Positions 26,053-36,254 of a stretch of DNA of 64,000 bases are shown piece after piece. A model generated the notes under the pieces. That model did not search any database. It was not told the origin of the DNA and saw nothing but the letters and a program-made list of their open reading frames with translations. Made by a program: the position numbers and the translations under genes. The stretch is from Abyssisolibacter fermentans (GTDB taxonomy: Bacteria > Bacillota > Clostridia > Tissierellales > MCWD3). The stretch covers positions 1 through 64,000 of the forward strand of contig NZ_LOHE01000080.1 of NCBI RefSeq assembly GCF_001559865.1. The letters are read 5' to 3'. How positions within the stretch are numbered: position 1 is the first letter of the stretch; each line of letters starts with the position of its first letter.

Positions 26053-27165
26053 ATGATAAATAAGGAAAGGTTAATAAATACTTTTATTGATTATGTGAAA
26101 GTTGACAGTGAGAGTTTAAATGAAGGAAGATTTAGTGATCTAATGGTAAAAGAATTAAAAAGCTTAGGTATGGATGTATGGACTGATAATGCAGGAGAAA
26201 AAATAGGTTCAAATGGAAACAATGTTAATGCATACATGGAAGGCTCTAAGGATATTGAACCATTGATTTTTAGTTGTCATATGGATACGGTTAAACCGGG
26301 TGTTGGTATTGAACCAATTATTGAAAATGGCGTTATAACAAGTAAAACAGATACAATATTAGCTGGTGATGACAAATCTGGCATAGTAGCTTTAATAGAA
26401 GCATTAAAAGTTATTAAAGAAAATAATTTGCCTTGTGGTCCAGTTGAAATTATTTTAACTATCTCTGAAGAGGACGGTCTTAAAGGATCTAAAAATGTAG
26501 AATATGACAAATTAAAATCTAAGAGAGTATTAGTATTAGATAGTAGTGGTGATGTTGGTAAAATAATTATCAATGCTCCTTCACATAATAAGATGACATT
26601 TAAAGTTAAAGGTAAGCCATCACACGCAGGAGGATCACCTGAAAACGGTATAAGTGCTATTATGGTAGCTGCTGAGGCAATTTCAAATATGAAACTGTTA
26701 AGGATTGATGAAGAAACAACTGCTAATATAGGCAAATTTAATGGTGGCGTAGCTACAAATATTGTTTGTCCTGAAGTAGAAGTTGTAGCAGAAGCCAGAA
26801 GTTTAGATAATGAAAAATTAAAGGTTCAAACTCAGCATATGGTTAAATGTTTTGAGGATGCTGTAAATAAATATGGAGCTGAGCTTGAATATGAAATAAT
26901 AAATAATTATAAAGCTTATAATATAGATAAAGAGGATGCACTTGTAAAAATGGCAGAAGGAGTGTATGAAAAACTAGGAATTCAAGCAATACTAACCTCA
27001 TCAGGTGGAGGTAGTGATGCTAATAATTATAATACAAAGGGATTAACAGCTATAAATATAGCTACAGGCATGCAGAAGCCACATACTTTAGGTGAATATA
27101 TAAAAGTTCAATCATTAATAGACATAACAAGATTTGTTCTAGAAGTTATGCTTAGAAATAAGTAG
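26053..27165 (+). CDS. M20 family peptidase, PepT-like
   Basis: A 370-residue zinc peptidase of the PepT-like branch of M20. Metal-site motifs are SCHMDTVKPG near residue 74, LAGDDKSGIVALIEAL near 103, TISEEDGLKGSKN near 140, and a C-terminal GGGSDANNYN. The lid domain starts at HNKMTFKVKGKPSHAGGSPENG (broken by no frameshift). AAGGGGGA precedes the ATG. It likely cleaves small peptides in the cytosol. A hairpin terminator separates it from the amidohydrolase-AbgT genes, so it may be a separate transcript. Confidence 0.9.
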   Translation: MINKERLINTFIDYVKVDSESLNEGRFSDLMVKELKSLGMDVWTDNAGEKIGSNGNNVNAYMEGSKDIEPLIFSCHMDTVKPGVGIEPIIENGVITSKTDTILAGDDKSGIVALIEALKVIKENNLPCGPVEIILTISEEDGLKGSKNVEYDKLKSKRVLVLDSSGDVGKIIINAPSHNKMTFKVKGKPSHAGGSPENGISAIMVAAEAISNMKLLRIDEETTANIGKFNGGVATNIVCPEVEVVAEARSLDNEKLKVQTQHMVKCFEDAVNKYGAELEYEIINNYKAYNIDKEDALVKMAEGVYEKLGIQAILTSSGGGSDANNYNTKGLTAINIATGMQKPHTLGEYIKVQSLIDITRFVLEVMLRNK

Positions 27166-27171
27166 ATTTAT

Positions 27172-27212
27172 AAAAGCCTAAGTTAAGTAGTAATCTAAAC
27201 TTAGGCTTTCTA
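27172..27212. terminator. Terminator after the PepT-like gene
   Basis: AAAGCCTAAGTT pairs with AACTTAGGCTTT around a 13-nt loop. It lies between convergent genes and may work both ways. Confidence 0.75.
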
Positions 27213-27247
27213 TTAAGTTATATTCAGATTGTACAAAAGATTAATGA

Positions 27248-27997
27248 TTATAATGAAATACTTTTAGCTTGTAAAGGTTTTGTATAAAAATTATAGCCTT
27301 GAGAAAATACTATATATGGTTTTAATATGAAGTATCCATGTTCATCATTAAGTAAAAAATTAACACGAATAAAACATTTTCCGTTTGGTAGAATTTCTAT
27401 ATCTTTATTAATATAAGAATAATCAATACCATTTTTAGAGTAAGCTATGCTTATTTTATCAAAGACATCATTTCCGATTACAACATCTGATATATACACA
27501 GTTTCATCTGATATATTTCTTACTAAAGCATGATAATTGTCATTTTCCAAAATTGATTTTTCTAATTTTATTATTTCTTGTGTATCTACTATTCTTGCTA
27601 TTTTGTTTTCAGATAAGTTTTTGTCAACTAAGATTTCAAAAATTAAATCTTTTGTGCTAATGCTGTATATATCATTGTTGATTTTTGTTAAAAAATCATT
27701 ATAAATATAAGTACCTGGTGTATCGATTTTAAATATCATTTGGAGAACATCATCAAACAATAAATTGGTAGTTAACCATTTTAATTTATAATCATATTTT
27801 AAATTTTTAAGAGTATAACTTCCTTTGTGCTTTCTTGGCAAGTCAATTCTTAAATCTATCAATTCATTTTCGTATGAACAAAAAAAACCTTTGATATTGA
27901 TAGTATTTTCCATACTTTTTTCATTTGTATCTGTTTGATTGCAGCTTGTAGTAAAAAGTAATAATATAAACAATAATAAATAAAGCTTCTTTATCAT
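27248..27997 (-). CDS. Predicted lipoprotein, function unknown
   Basis: A 249-residue protein with a lipoprotein signal (MIKKLYLLLFILLLF, lipobox TTSC at about residue 19). The mature part looks beta-rich, with VDTQEIIKLEKSILENDNYH in the middle and a C-terminal domain ending in YNFYTKPLQAKSISL. I do not recognise a family. GGAGATG precedes the ATG at a normal distance. It is convergent with the peptidase gene and stands alone. Confidence 0.7.
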   Translation of the reverse strand: MIKKLYLLLFILLLFTTSCNQTDTNEKSMENTINIKGFFCSYENELIDLRIDLPRKHKGSYTLKNLKYDYKLKWLTTNLLFDDVLQMIFKIDTPGTYIYNDFLTKINNDIYSISTKDLIFEILVDKNLSENKIARIVDTQEIIKLEKSILENDNYHALVRNISDETVYISDVVIGNDVFDKISIAYSKNGIDYSYINKDIEILPNGKCFIRVNFLLNDEHGYFILKPYIVFSQGYNFYTKPLQAKSISL

Positions 27998-28239
27998 AAT
28001 TAAACATCTCCAAATAGGTATTATCTTTGATTATTCATATAACGTTGAAAATTTACTTTCAAAAACTAGTATTTATTATTATTTTGTTCCGATAACATAG
28101 AAAATACATTGATGGATATCAAAAAAATATTAGTAATTATTAGTTAAAATTTATCTTTATGATAATACAGCGATCTAATGTAAATAATAGAAAATATATA
28201 TAATAAAAAACTTTATTATTATAAAAAAGGAGAGTATAT

Positions 28240-28620
28240 ATGATTACTGTGGTTGCTGCTATAATAAGTCATGATAATAGAATTTTGATTGCTAGGAGAA
28301 ACAGAAATAAATCGTTTGGAGGTTTGTGGGAATTCCCTGGTGGCAAGGTAGAAATTGGTGAAACATATCAAGATGCTCTTAAAAGAGAAATCAAAGAAGA
28401 GTTGAGTATTAATATCATAAACTTCAAATACTTTGGAACATCAAAGAATGATACTATAAAATTGATAGCATATACAGCAAATATGAAGAAAGATAGTATA
28501 ATCAAAATAAACGAGCATGAAGAAATAAAATGGGTTCTAAAAAATGAATTAAGAGACTATAAATTTACACCTGCAGATAAGGTGTTTGTACATTCGCTTA
28601 TAAGTAGCGACAAATATTAA
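28240..28620 (+). CDS. NUDIX hydrolase, MutT-like
   Basis: A 126-residue (deoxy)nucleoside triphosphate diphosphatase. The complete Nudix box lies at about residues 38-60: GGKVEIGETYQDALKREI then KEEL, matching GX5EX7REUXEEXGU. The N-terminus TVVAAIISHDNRILIARRNR resembles MutT, which removes 8-oxo-dGTP. AAAGGAG precedes the ATG. It stands alone between terminators. Confidence 0.88.
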   Translation: MITVVAAIISHDNRILIARRNRNKSFGGLWEFPGGKVEIGETYQDALKREIKEELSINIINFKYFGTSKNDTIKLIAYTANMKKDSIIKINEHEEIKWVLKNELRDYKFTPADKVFVHSLISSDKY

Positions 28621-28655
28621 AAATCCCTATATACATAACTATATGGGGATTTTTG
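28621..28655 (+). terminator. Terminator after the NUDIX gene
   Basis: AAATCCC and GGGATTT, extended by ATA/TAT pairs, form a stem followed by T5. It begins at the stop codon. Confidence 0.7.
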
Positions 28656-28736
28656 ATGTTATAACAAAATTTTATTATTAACTAATTTTATATAAATAAC
28701 TAACCAGATTACATGAATAATTATAGACATGAAAAT

Positions 28737-28785
28737 ATTCTGTGATTTTATGTAAATCGCTTACTCATTAGTATAATGAGATTTA
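28737..28785 (+). repeat. Degenerate copy of the dispersed CGCTTACTC hairpin
   Basis: TGTAAATCGCTTACTCAT is followed by the complementary ATAATGAG. The flank ATCGCTTACTC is conserved with copies at 18428 and 61660, but the paired bases differ. Confidence 0.5.
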
Positions 28786-28922
28786 TTAAAGAAAGTATTC
28801 AATTTTCTAGGAATAATCTGGATTAATTTATTAATGCAAATAATGTAAATATCAATAAAATATGATAAAATGTATACGTTGATAATAAAGATTATGAGTT
28901 GTTATAAATTTTGGGGGCAAAA

Positions 28923-29762
28923 ATGAAAAGATATATTAAATATATAATAATTATATTTATTGTTAGTAGTGTGTTTTTGTTAGGGTACTATTTTTATAAG
29001 AATAATACTTTAAAAAATAGTGAATATACACGATTATTTGTTGAAGGTGATAAGCATTTATTAATGAGTATAAAAAACAACACAATACAGATATATTCAG
29101 ATAATAAAAAGCTTATAAACGAAATGTCTATAGTAGGTGATGAAGAAACTATAATAAGTTATGATGTTATAGATTTAAATGATGATGGTAATGATGAAAT
29201 AATTGTACTTACTGCTGAAAAATCTCAAGTGGATGGTAAGGAAGTGAAGATATTTTCATGTAATAGTGGACTTAAAGAAATATATAGTGAAGATTTCTCG
29301 TCTATAAAACCATGGAAGGTACAAGCTTGTGATGTTGAAGGTGATGGAGTAAAAGAGATATCAATTGGAGTTTATAAAAAAACAAAATTTCATCCTATTA
29401 TGGCAAAACGACCATTTATTTATAGTTGGGAGGGTAACAGATTATATGCTAAATGGCGTGGGTCAAGGTTATCAAAACCTTTTGATGATTATATATTTGT
29501 TGATATTGATGAAGATGGAAAGGATGAAATTGTAGCAATTGAGTTACTTCAAAATGGAAAAAAGGTGATTAATACATATGATTGGATAGGCTTTGGGTTT
29601 GAGGGGAAAGTTCAAAGTGAAGCATTTGATGATATTTTATCTATTGAAAAAATAAGTAGAGAAGCAAATACATTTGAAGCGACTATTAGTAATAACAATA
29701 AAATTGAAGAGATTATCATGGTATATGATTTTGATAATTTAAATATTTATTTAGAAAAATGA
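28923..29762 (+). CDS. Membrane-anchored FG-GAP/VCBS-like repeat protein
   Basis: A 279-residue protein with an N-terminal membrane anchor (about residues 4-24) and an extracellular part with three Ca-binding-like repeats: DLNDDGNDEIIVL, DVEGDGVKEISIG and DIDEDGKDEIVAI. Such repeats form beta-propeller blades in FG-GAP proteins. I use the ATG at 28923 after GGGGGC. It overlaps or abuts the ribosome site of the DUF3160 gene, so the two are co-transcribed. Function unknown. Confidence 0.75.
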   Translation: MKRYIKYIIIIFIVSSVFLLGYYFYKNNTLKNSEYTRLFVEGDKHLLMSIKNNTIQIYSDNKKLINEMSIVGDEETIISYDVIDLNDDGNDEIIVLTAEKSQVDGKEVKIFSCNSGLKEIYSEDFSSIKPWKVQACDVEGDGVKEISIGVYKKTKFHPIMAKRPFIYSWEGNRLYAKWRGSRLSKPFDDYIFVDIDEDGKDEIVAIELLQNGKKVINTYDWIGFGFEGKVQSEAFDDILSIEKISREANTFEATISNNNKIEEIIMVYDFDNLNIYLEK

Positions 29763-29773
29763 GGAGGGAAAAT

Positions 29774-32026
29774 ATGTTAAAGAGAAGATGTATAGCTATG
29801 TTAGTGTGTATTGTTTATATTACAGCAATTACATTAGGAGCAATAGGCTGCAAAAACCAAGAGGTTAAGCTTACTGAACCTGCCGAAAATGTAAGTAATG
29901 AAAATTTATCAGGTGATAATGATAAGAATACTAAAGAGGATAATGAAATAAAATGTGTAGCTTCTCAGTACAAATTAAGCTTTAAGAATGAACCTGCAAG
30001 AAATACCATAGATGTTCCTTACCAAGTACCAAATTTTAAAGCATTAGTTAAGCCATATGAAGTAAAAGCTGATTTATCAAATGTTGAAAATCTAAAACAA
30101 TTTGGTAATTTTACTAAAGGACAGATGGAGTTATTATCTAAAAATGGTTTTGTTGTAACTCCTACAAATGAAGACCAGCTTTTTTATATATACGAATATA
30201 ACCAATATAATAAAATACCAAGTTTTATTACTACAGATTCTGTTTTACAGGTATATCATGTTTTTTATAGTTATTCATTAAGAAAGCTAGAAAGTGAAAA
30301 ATTTTTAGATTCTTTAGATACATTAACTAAGGATATGCTCGACAAATCTCAATATTTATATAGACAGACAGAAAACGAAACTGTAAAAAAGGCATTGCTT
30401 AGAAATATTTCATATTTTACTGTTGCATGGATGCTATTAGATAAAGAAATACCAACAGATATACCAGAAGATGCTTTAAATTTAGCAAAACAAGAATATG
30501 ATCTTATTGAAAAGAAAGAAGGCTTTAAAGATTCTTGTATATTCCCTTATGAATTAGATTACAGCCAATATGAGCCAAGAGGGCATTATACTAGAAGTAG
30601 TGAATTAAAAAAATATTTTAAAGCTATGATGTGGTATGGTCAGGCACCACTTCCGTTATACATCATAGAAAAAGACGGTCAAAAAAAGAAAAGTGTAGAC
30701 CAAACTCTTCAAGCATTACTTATTACATACTGTATGTTTTTAAATGATGAAGAAACAAAAGATATAGAGTTATGGGAAAATATATATGACATAACGAATT
30801 TTTATGTAGGTTCATCTGATGATTTAAGTATATATGATTATAAGAATTTGTTGATAAAAGCTTATGGAGAAAATCCTGATATTAATACATTAGCTGATGA
30901 AGATAAGCTTGATATTGTATATAAGGAAGCAGAAAAATTGCCTGAACCTCAAATAGTTCCTCAGTTTACAGGCAGTACAATACCTGTAGGAAAACAATTC
31001 AGATTCATGGGACAAAGATATGTACCTGATTCAGAAATAATGCAAAGACTTGTAAATCCTAAATTCAGACCAATACCATCAGCAATTGATGTTATGGGAG
31101 TATTGGGCTGTGATAGAGCTTATGATATACAGATAAACATAAATAAAGAAGATGAAAAATGGGAAGATTATTCTAAAAAATTCAAAGAAACAAAGAAGAA
31201 ATTTGACGAAATAAAAGAAGATAAATGGAAGTCAAACATGTACTACGGCTGGATATGGACATTGAAAGGATTATTTGAAGAATTTAGTGAAGGATATCCT
31301 TCATTTATGACTAATACTGCTTGGAAAGATAAATCATTAACAACAGCTATGAGTAGTTGGGCGGAATTGAAACATGATACTATATTATATGGGAAACAAA
31401 GCGGAGCTGAGTGTGGAGACGGTTATGATATAACTCCAAAACACTATGTAGAGCCAAATATAGATGTATATAATAGACTTTTATGGCTTACAAAGTATTC
31501 AAAAGAAAATTTAAAAGCTAGAAATATACTAACTGAAGATATGAAACAAAAACTAGAAGAATTTGAAGAACTATTAGAATTCTTAATAAATTGTTCAATA
31601 AAAGAGCTTAAAAATGAAGAATTAACAGAAGATGAAAATTATAAGATATTAACATATGGCGGTTGGTTAGAGTATTTAACTAGTTCTTTTGCTGAGGGAA
31701 ATTGTAGGTGGTTTGAAATAACCTCAGAAACTGATAAAAATATGGCCTGTATTGCAGATGTCCATACAGTTCGATTTGGACATTATCTAGAAGTTGGAGT
31801 AGGACCTGCATATGAGATTTATGTAGTTGTACCTATTGGTGGAAAACTTTATTTAACCAGAGGAGCAGTTTTTAGTTATAATGAATTTTTGTCTGATAAA
31901 AGATTGACAGATGAAGAGTGGCAGAAGATGTTAAAAGAAAATAAAAAGACAGAACAAAATAATCTTCAATGGACAAAAAGCTTTCTTAATAAAGATAAAA
32001 AAGAAGTACCAAAACCTAAAAATTAG
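29774..32026 (+). CDS. DUF3160 domain lipoprotein
   Basis: A 750-residue exported lipoprotein. The signal peptide ends in a lipobox (LGAIGC, about residue 27), followed by an Asn/Glu-rich linker and a DUF3160 domain, with IPSFITTDSVLQVYHVFYSY near the start and VADVHT-like (here IADVHTVRFGHYLEVGVG) near the end. I use the ATG at 29774 after GAGGAGGG; the ribosome site overlaps the previous stop codon. DUF3160 function is not known. Its tight link to the FG-GAP-like gene suggests one extracellular assembly. Confidence 0.85.
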   Translation: MLKRRCIAMLVCIVYITAITLGAIGCKNQEVKLTEPAENVSNENLSGDNDKNTKEDNEIKCVASQYKLSFKNEPARNTIDVPYQVPNFKALVKPYEVKADLSNVENLKQFGNFTKGQMELLSKNGFVVTPTNEDQLFYIYEYNQYNKIPSFITTDSVLQVYHVFYSYSLRKLESEKFLDSLDTLTKDMLDKSQYLYRQTENETVKKALLRNISYFTVAWMLLDKEIPTDIPEDALNLAKQEYDLIEKKEGFKDSCIFPYELDYSQYEPRGHYTRSSELKKYFKAMMWYGQAPLPLYIIEKDGQKKKSVDQTLQALLITYCMFLNDEETKDIELWENIYDITNFYVGSSDDLSIYDYKNLLIKAYGENPDINTLADEDKLDIVYKEAEKLPEPQIVPQFTGSTIPVGKQFRFMGQRYVPDSEIMQRLVNPKFRPIPSAIDVMGVLGCDRAYDIQININKEDEKWEDYSKKFKETKKKFDEIKEDKWKSNMYYGWIWTLKGLFEEFSEGYPSFMTNTAWKDKSLTTAMSSWAELKHDTILYGKQSGAECGDGYDITPKHYVEPNIDVYNRLLWLTKYSKENLKARNILTEDMKQKLEEFEELLEFLINCSIKELKNEELTEDENYKILTYGGWLEYLTSSFAEGNCRWFEITSETDKNMACIADVHTVRFGHYLEVGVGPAYEIYVVVPIGGKLYLTRGAVFSYNEFLSDKRLTDEEWQKMLKENKKTEQNNLQWTKSFLNKDKKEVPKPKN

Positions 32027-32173
32027 AAAACTTAAATGTAACGGTGGTTTTAATACTTTTTAGCAATATCTAATGAAAAACAAATAAAATAATGATTAAA
32101 ATTCAGAAAACATTAGTTTTAGAAGGAAAATAGAATATTATGTCAAACCTTATTTATAAAAGGGGGTTATTCT

Positions 32174-33988
32174 ATGCTAATAAAGGCTTTAGTTTCTATA
32201 ATAGTGGTAGAATCTATATTTATTATTTATAGAATTATTAAGCACAATAATCAAAAGAAAAAGTTAATTAAGTATTTTGAGGATATTAGCAATGGAAATT
32301 ACAATATTAATCTAATTTCCAATAATGGAGTTGATAAGAGTCTTAAAAAAATGCTTGAAGCTCAAAAATATTTTGTAGCTAGCATGAAATTACTTGTAAA
32401 CAAAAGTTCTATGAGTATATGGAATTGTAATTTTATAACAGAAGATATTACAACCGAGATGAAGGAAATAACATCACATATGGATCAAGTTTCAGCAGGT
32501 ATGCAAAATCAAACTACAAGTATGTTTTCTATTAATGAATTTATTAAAAAAGTATATGAGAATTTTTTGTCTTCTAAAAAACATTTTAGTAACGTACTGA
32601 CAGAAACTAATAATAGCAAAAATATTATAGTTAATAGTACACTGGAAATAACAAAATGTTTAGATAGCTTTAATCAATTAAATGAAGAAGTTAATGCGTA
32701 TAAGCTTCAAGTAGATTTTTTAGAAGAAAAAACTTCTGAGGTTAATGATTTTATTAAATCCATAGAAGGTTTATCAGAACAAACTAGTTTGTTAGCTTTG
32801 AATGCAGCTATTGAAGCAGCTAGAAGTGGAGAAAGTGGTAGGGGTTTTGCAGTAGTAGCAGATGAGATAAAGAAATTATCAGGACAAACTGAAGAATTTA
32901 CATTAAGAATTAGAGAACTCTTACAAAATATAAGTAAGTCGGCTAAAGATATGAAACAGTCAATGAATACAGTAGTAGAAAAAATACAAAATGAGTCAAT
33001 TAATCTTAAACAATCTGTCGATTCACTTGATAAGACTGCTTATGTAGTAAATAATTTAAATAAAACTACTAAAGAATACGACGAAGAATTAAAGGGATTA
33101 GTAGATGAATTCTCAAATATTAAAGAGGTAATTAATGAAATAACAAGTAATGTAGAAAGTATTACAACTTCAACAACTGATATTAATGACGCTACTGAAG
33201 AAGAAACAAGAGATATAAATACTATAAATGAAAACATTAAGGAAATATTTAAGTATAATCAGAAAATCATGTCAGAGTTAGATAATATAGTAGATAGTGA
33301 TGAAAAATGCGTTAATATAGCTGCAACACCATATCCTCCATTTACGTATTATGATGATAAAAAGAAAGAAGTTGTAGGAATAGATATTGACGTATTAAAT
33401 AAAATATTTGGTAGAAAAAACATTAAGTTAAAAATAATTTATACTGATTGGGAAAATAGCTTAAAACTAATAAAAGAAAATAAGGTTGATTTGATTAGTT
33501 CAATTAGTCTTGATGAAGAAAGAAAAGCATTTATGGATTTTAGTTTTGCTTATAGAGATGGCGGAGATGATATTATTTTGAGCATAAATAACAATTGTAA
33601 TATAAACAGTTATGAAGATTTGTGTTCTTATAATGTAGGAGTTATTGATGGCTATAGTTATAATAAAACATTTGATGAAGATAGTAGAGTAAGCAAAGAA
33701 TATAGTTTAAATGAAAAGAATCTATTTAAAAAACTTATAAAAAATCAAATTGATTGTATAGTTATGAATGAATACACGGCAAACTTTTATTCTGATTTAT
33801 TTAGTATCTCAGAAGATATAAAAATACACCCATTTAAATTTAAAGCAAGTAGTACTAGTGAGCATAGGTTAGGTGTTGCCAAGAATAGTAAAAATGCCGA
33901 TATAATACAAGTGTTTGAACAGGAGTATAAACATATGGAAGAATCAGGTGAAATAAAGAAAATATTAAGTAATTATGGTTGTGAGTAA
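32174..33988 (+). CDS. Chemoreceptor signalling domain fused to a solute-binding domain
   Basis: A 604-residue fusion. Residues about 4-22 form one membrane helix. A long coiled-coil follows, with the chemoreceptor tip [20 protein letters not shown] at 201-220 then [16 protein letters not shown], which contacts CheA/CheW. Residues 379-604 are an SBP_bac_3 amino-acid-binding domain ([33 protein letters not shown]). With only one visible helix, binding and signalling domains should lie on the same side of the membrane, presumably in the cytosol. AAGGGGG precedes the ATG. No che genes are nearby. Confidence 0.85.
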   Translation: MLIKALVSIIVVESIFIIYRIIKHNNQKKKLIKYFEDISNGNYNINLISNNGVDKSLKKMLEAQKYFVASMKLLVNKSSMSIWNCNFITEDITTEMKEITSHMDQVSAGMQNQTTSMFSINEFIKKVYENFLSSKKHFSNVLTETNNSKNIIVNSTLEITKCLDSFNQLNEEVNAYKLQVDFLEEKTSEVNDFIKSIEGLSEQTSLLALNAAIEAARSGESGRGFAVVADEIKKLSGQTEEFTLRIRELLQNISKSAKDMKQSMNTVVEKIQNESINLKQSVDSLDKTAYVVNNLNKTTKEYDEELKGLVDEFSNIKEVINEITSNVESITTSTTDINDATEEETRDINTINENIKEIFKYNQKIMSELDNIVDSDEKCVNIAATPYPPFTYYDDKKKEVVGIDIDVLNKIFGRKNIKLKIIYTDWENSLKLIKENKVDLISSISLDEERKAFMDFSFAYRDGGDDIILSINNNCNINSYEDLCSYNVGVIDGYSYNKTFDEDSRVSKEYSLNEKNLFKKLIKNQIDCIVMNEYTANFYSDLFSISEDIKIHPFKFKASSTSEHRLGVAKNSKNADIIQVFEQEYKHMEESGEIKKILSNYGCE

Positions 33989-33995
33989 ATAAAAG

Positions 33996-34028
33996 AACAC
34001 ATAGGTAACTTTAATCTATGTGTTTTTT
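33996..34028. terminator. Bidirectional terminator
   Basis: AACACATAG pairs with CTATGTGTT and T6 follows. It separates the chemoreceptor fusion from the convergent MFS gene. Confidence 0.75.
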
Positions 34029-34033
34029 ATATT

Positions 34034-35194
34034 TTAATTAATTTTAGGCTTCTTCATTGATAAATAGCCAAAACTTAATATTATTGCAATAATAGTTAAT
34101 CCTGTAGATAATGCTAGTGTTGACTTTATACCTATATTATCACCTAAATAACCTGAGATGTTATAGCTTAATAAGCCTGCTAAACTAGATGATGCTGCAA
34201 CAGCTATTGTTTGAGAGGAGGTTTTTATGTGTTGAGGACTAATTTCATCTACTAGGTACTTTGAAATAAAAACCAATATACTAAAAGATGGCATTTGTAA
34301 TATTGATAAACATATGATAAATAAAACACTATTTGCATAAATTGTTAGAAAGTTTCTTAGTGCAAAGAAAATTGCGGATATAATTAAAAGCTTCTGTAAA
34401 TTTATCTTAGAGGTAAGTTTTTTAGCACCTATCAATATAGGAACTTCACTAAAAGCTAATACCATCCAATACAAACCTATTTCTGCTTTTGTGCCACCAA
34501 AATTTGTTAGCAAAATTATTGAAAACAAGCTAACTGCATGGAATGAAAAATAAAGCAAAAAGAAAATAAAAACTAATAAAATGTATTTTTTGTTTCTAAG
34601 CAAACTTGATAAACTAGATATATTAAGTTTATCAGTAGGATTATGGACTGCTTGTTTAGAATCTTTTATAAAACAACAAATTATTAAATGAATAATCAAA
34701 GAAGATATAAATAAGGGTTTAATTATCCACCAACCATAAAGGTCAATGAGTTTACCAGTAATAAGATTTGACAACCCCCAGCCTATAGATCCATATGCTC
34801 TAATAGGTCCAAATGTATTTCTTATAGTATTATGGCTTTCTATAACCCAGCAATCTATTAATGATAAAACAGATGTTTGAAAAAAGCCGATAAATCCAAT
34901 TAAGATCATTAATATATAAATGTTGCTAAATTCAAAAAAAATACATATAGACAATGCTAATAAAATCATACATGGTATAAATACTTTTTTTATAGTAGAT
35001 TTTAAATCACATATATAGCCAGTAACAAATTGACCTATAATACCTGAAAAATATAAAATAGACATCAAAAAGCCCGTTTGAGTATTGTTATAACCAAGAC
35101 TATTTAAATAGGGTATAGTAAATCCAAAGAATACAGCTAAAGTAAAATAAAATGAAAAATAATTGCTTTTAAATTTTTTTATGATAGTTAACAT
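34034..35194 (-). CDS. MFS transporter (LacY/MFS_1-like type)
   Basis: A 386-residue membrane protein with about 12 helices. The TM1 start SFYFTLAVFFGFTIPYLNSL and the motif GQFVTGYICDLKSTIKKVF between TM2 and TM3 fit the MFS_1_like family that includes sugar and nucleoside symporters. It is only distantly related to the other MFS proteins here. AAGGAGAG precedes the ATG. Substrate unknown. Confidence 0.82.
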   Translation of the reverse strand: MLTIIKKFKSNYFSFYFTLAVFFGFTIPYLNSLGYNNTQTGFLMSILYFSGIIGQFVTGYICDLKSTIKKVFIPCMILLALSICIFFEFSNIYILMILIGFIGFFQTSVLSLIDCWVIESHNTIRNTFGPIRAYGSIGWGLSNLITGKLIDLYGWWIIKPLFISSLIIHLIICCFIKDSKQAVHNPTDKLNISSLSSLLRNKKYILLVFIFFLLYFSFHAVSLFSIILLTNFGGTKAEIGLYWMVLAFSEVPILIGAKKLTSKINLQKLLIISAIFFALRNFLTIYANSVLFIICLSILQMPSFSILVFISKYLVDEISPQHIKTSSQTIAVAASSSLAGLLSYNISGYLGDNIGIKSTLALSTGLTIIAIILSFGYLSMKKPKIN

Positions 35195-35377
35195 TTTAAA
35201 CTCTCCTTATTAAATATATCATCACATTCTATCATAAAAATAATTAGTTTAAAAGGGAAATAAGTAAATGATTATATTATTGGTTGTAATAGTTATTGTA
35301 GTAGGAGTTTTGCGTCTTGCTAGGGTTGAAGCTTCGAAGATATTTAGCTTGAAGCTTTTTGGAAAGAAGCATTACAA

Positions 35378-35466
35378 AACATCTGCCTGACTCGGAGAAG
35401 TCTGTGTTTCTTGATTATATTAGAGCTGTTGAAACACAGACTTCAAGGTCGTGTACAGCAGATGTT
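35378..35466. repeat. Nested hairpin A
   Basis: Outer stem AACATCTGC/GCAGATGTT (35378-35386 with 35458-35466) and inner stem GAAGTCTGTGTTTC/GAAACACAGACTTC (35397-35410 with 35431-35444) are both perfect. The unpaired flank CTGACTCGGAG resembles the reverse complement of the flank in hairpin D. Confidence 0.85.
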
Positions 35467-35568
35467 ATGTAGCTTCTATTAGTTTTATTGGTTGTACTTT
35501 TTTAGGGTAAAGCTTTGTAAGTGTAGTAGCAATACATATTGTTGGTTCACTACCTAATGGAGATGGCA

Positions 35569-35677
35569 AGTATCTGAGAATCTTTGCTTGGTTCAGACAA
35601 CAGGCAGTTTTATTAATGGTGTAAAAGCGATGATAAAACTGCCTGTTGAATTTACCCACAAAGAAACCTCAGATACT
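35569..35677. repeat. Nested hairpin B
   Basis: Outer stem AGTATCTGAG/CTCAGATACT (35569-35578 with 35668-35677) and inner stem AACAGGCAGTTTTAT/ATAAAACTGCCTGTT (35599-35613 with 35633-35647) are perfect. The internal segments AATCTTTGCTTGGTTCAGAC and GAATTTACCCACAAAGAAAC match those of the leuA-proximal element at 40000. Confidence 0.85.
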
Positions 35678-35872
35678 CGCCTAGTTAATTTATTGGTTGT
35701 AATAGTTATTAGAGTATGTGTTTGGGGTGTTATTAGGGATGGAGCTTCGAAGGTTTTGTTATAGTAGTGCTTTGTAAGGTTAAGATATGGATACATTTTA
35801 CAAATAGGATATTATAACAATCGAAAATTAACCCTAACTAACGGCTAAATAAAATTATAATCAATAGGTAAC

Positions 35873-35990
35873 TAGGAAATCTCTAAGGTTTCTTCGGAAG
35901 GTGACTTCAAAAGCTTGTTTCTTCAACACTTTTACAATCAAAAGAAACAAGCTTTTGTCGGAACCGTAGAAGATTCTTAGAGATTTCCTA
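35873..35990. repeat. Nested hairpin C
   Basis: Outer stem TAGGAAATCTCTAAG/CTTAGAGATTTCCTA (35873-35887 with 35976-35990) and inner stem AAAAGCTTGTTTCTT/AAGAAACAAGCTTTT (35909-35923 with 35942-35956) are perfect 15-mers. The internal segments are nearly the reverse complement of those in the element at 40000, so it lies in opposite orientation. Confidence 0.85.
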
Positions 35991-36085
35991 TGCCAATGAG
36001 TTGTGAAATATAACTATTTTATTACATTGAAATTCTTACAACGCTTGACAATAAAGATAATACCAAAAAGTATATAGAAGCGGGT

Positions 36086-36176
36086 AAGAGATTTTTCGTA
36101 AACGACATTGAAGTGCGTATTTTAACCTTATAAAAATTTAAAAAATACGTACTTCTCCGAGTAAGGAAAATCTCTT
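36086..36176. repeat. Nested hairpin D
   Basis: Outer stem AAGAGATTTT/AAAATCTCTT (36086-36095 with 36167-36176) and inner stem GAAGTGCGTATTTT with AAAATACGTACTTC (36110-36123 with 36142-36155, one G-U pair). The internal segments resemble hairpin A reversed. Confidence 0.85.
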
Positions 36177-36195
36177 ATATCGCTGAATCAAAAAG

Positions 36196-36254
36196 TAATA
36201 GGTTACGTGACTTCCAAAGGATGGCAATAAGAAATATATATGAGTAACCTATTA
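36196..36254. repeat. Hairpin E, probable leuB terminator
   Basis: TAATAGGTTAC (36196-36206) pairs perfectly with GTAACCTATTA (36244-36254). It lacks the inner stem but keeps GTGACTTCC at the same place as hairpin C. On the minus strand it starts 7 bp after the leuB stop codon and is followed by CTTTTTG, so it may terminate leuCDB. Confidence 0.7.

Noticed and set aside
35465-35796. Two short minus-strand open frames inside the hairpin array
   Set aside because: They cross the palindromes, lack ribosome sites and resemble no protein; the hairpins explain the sequence better.
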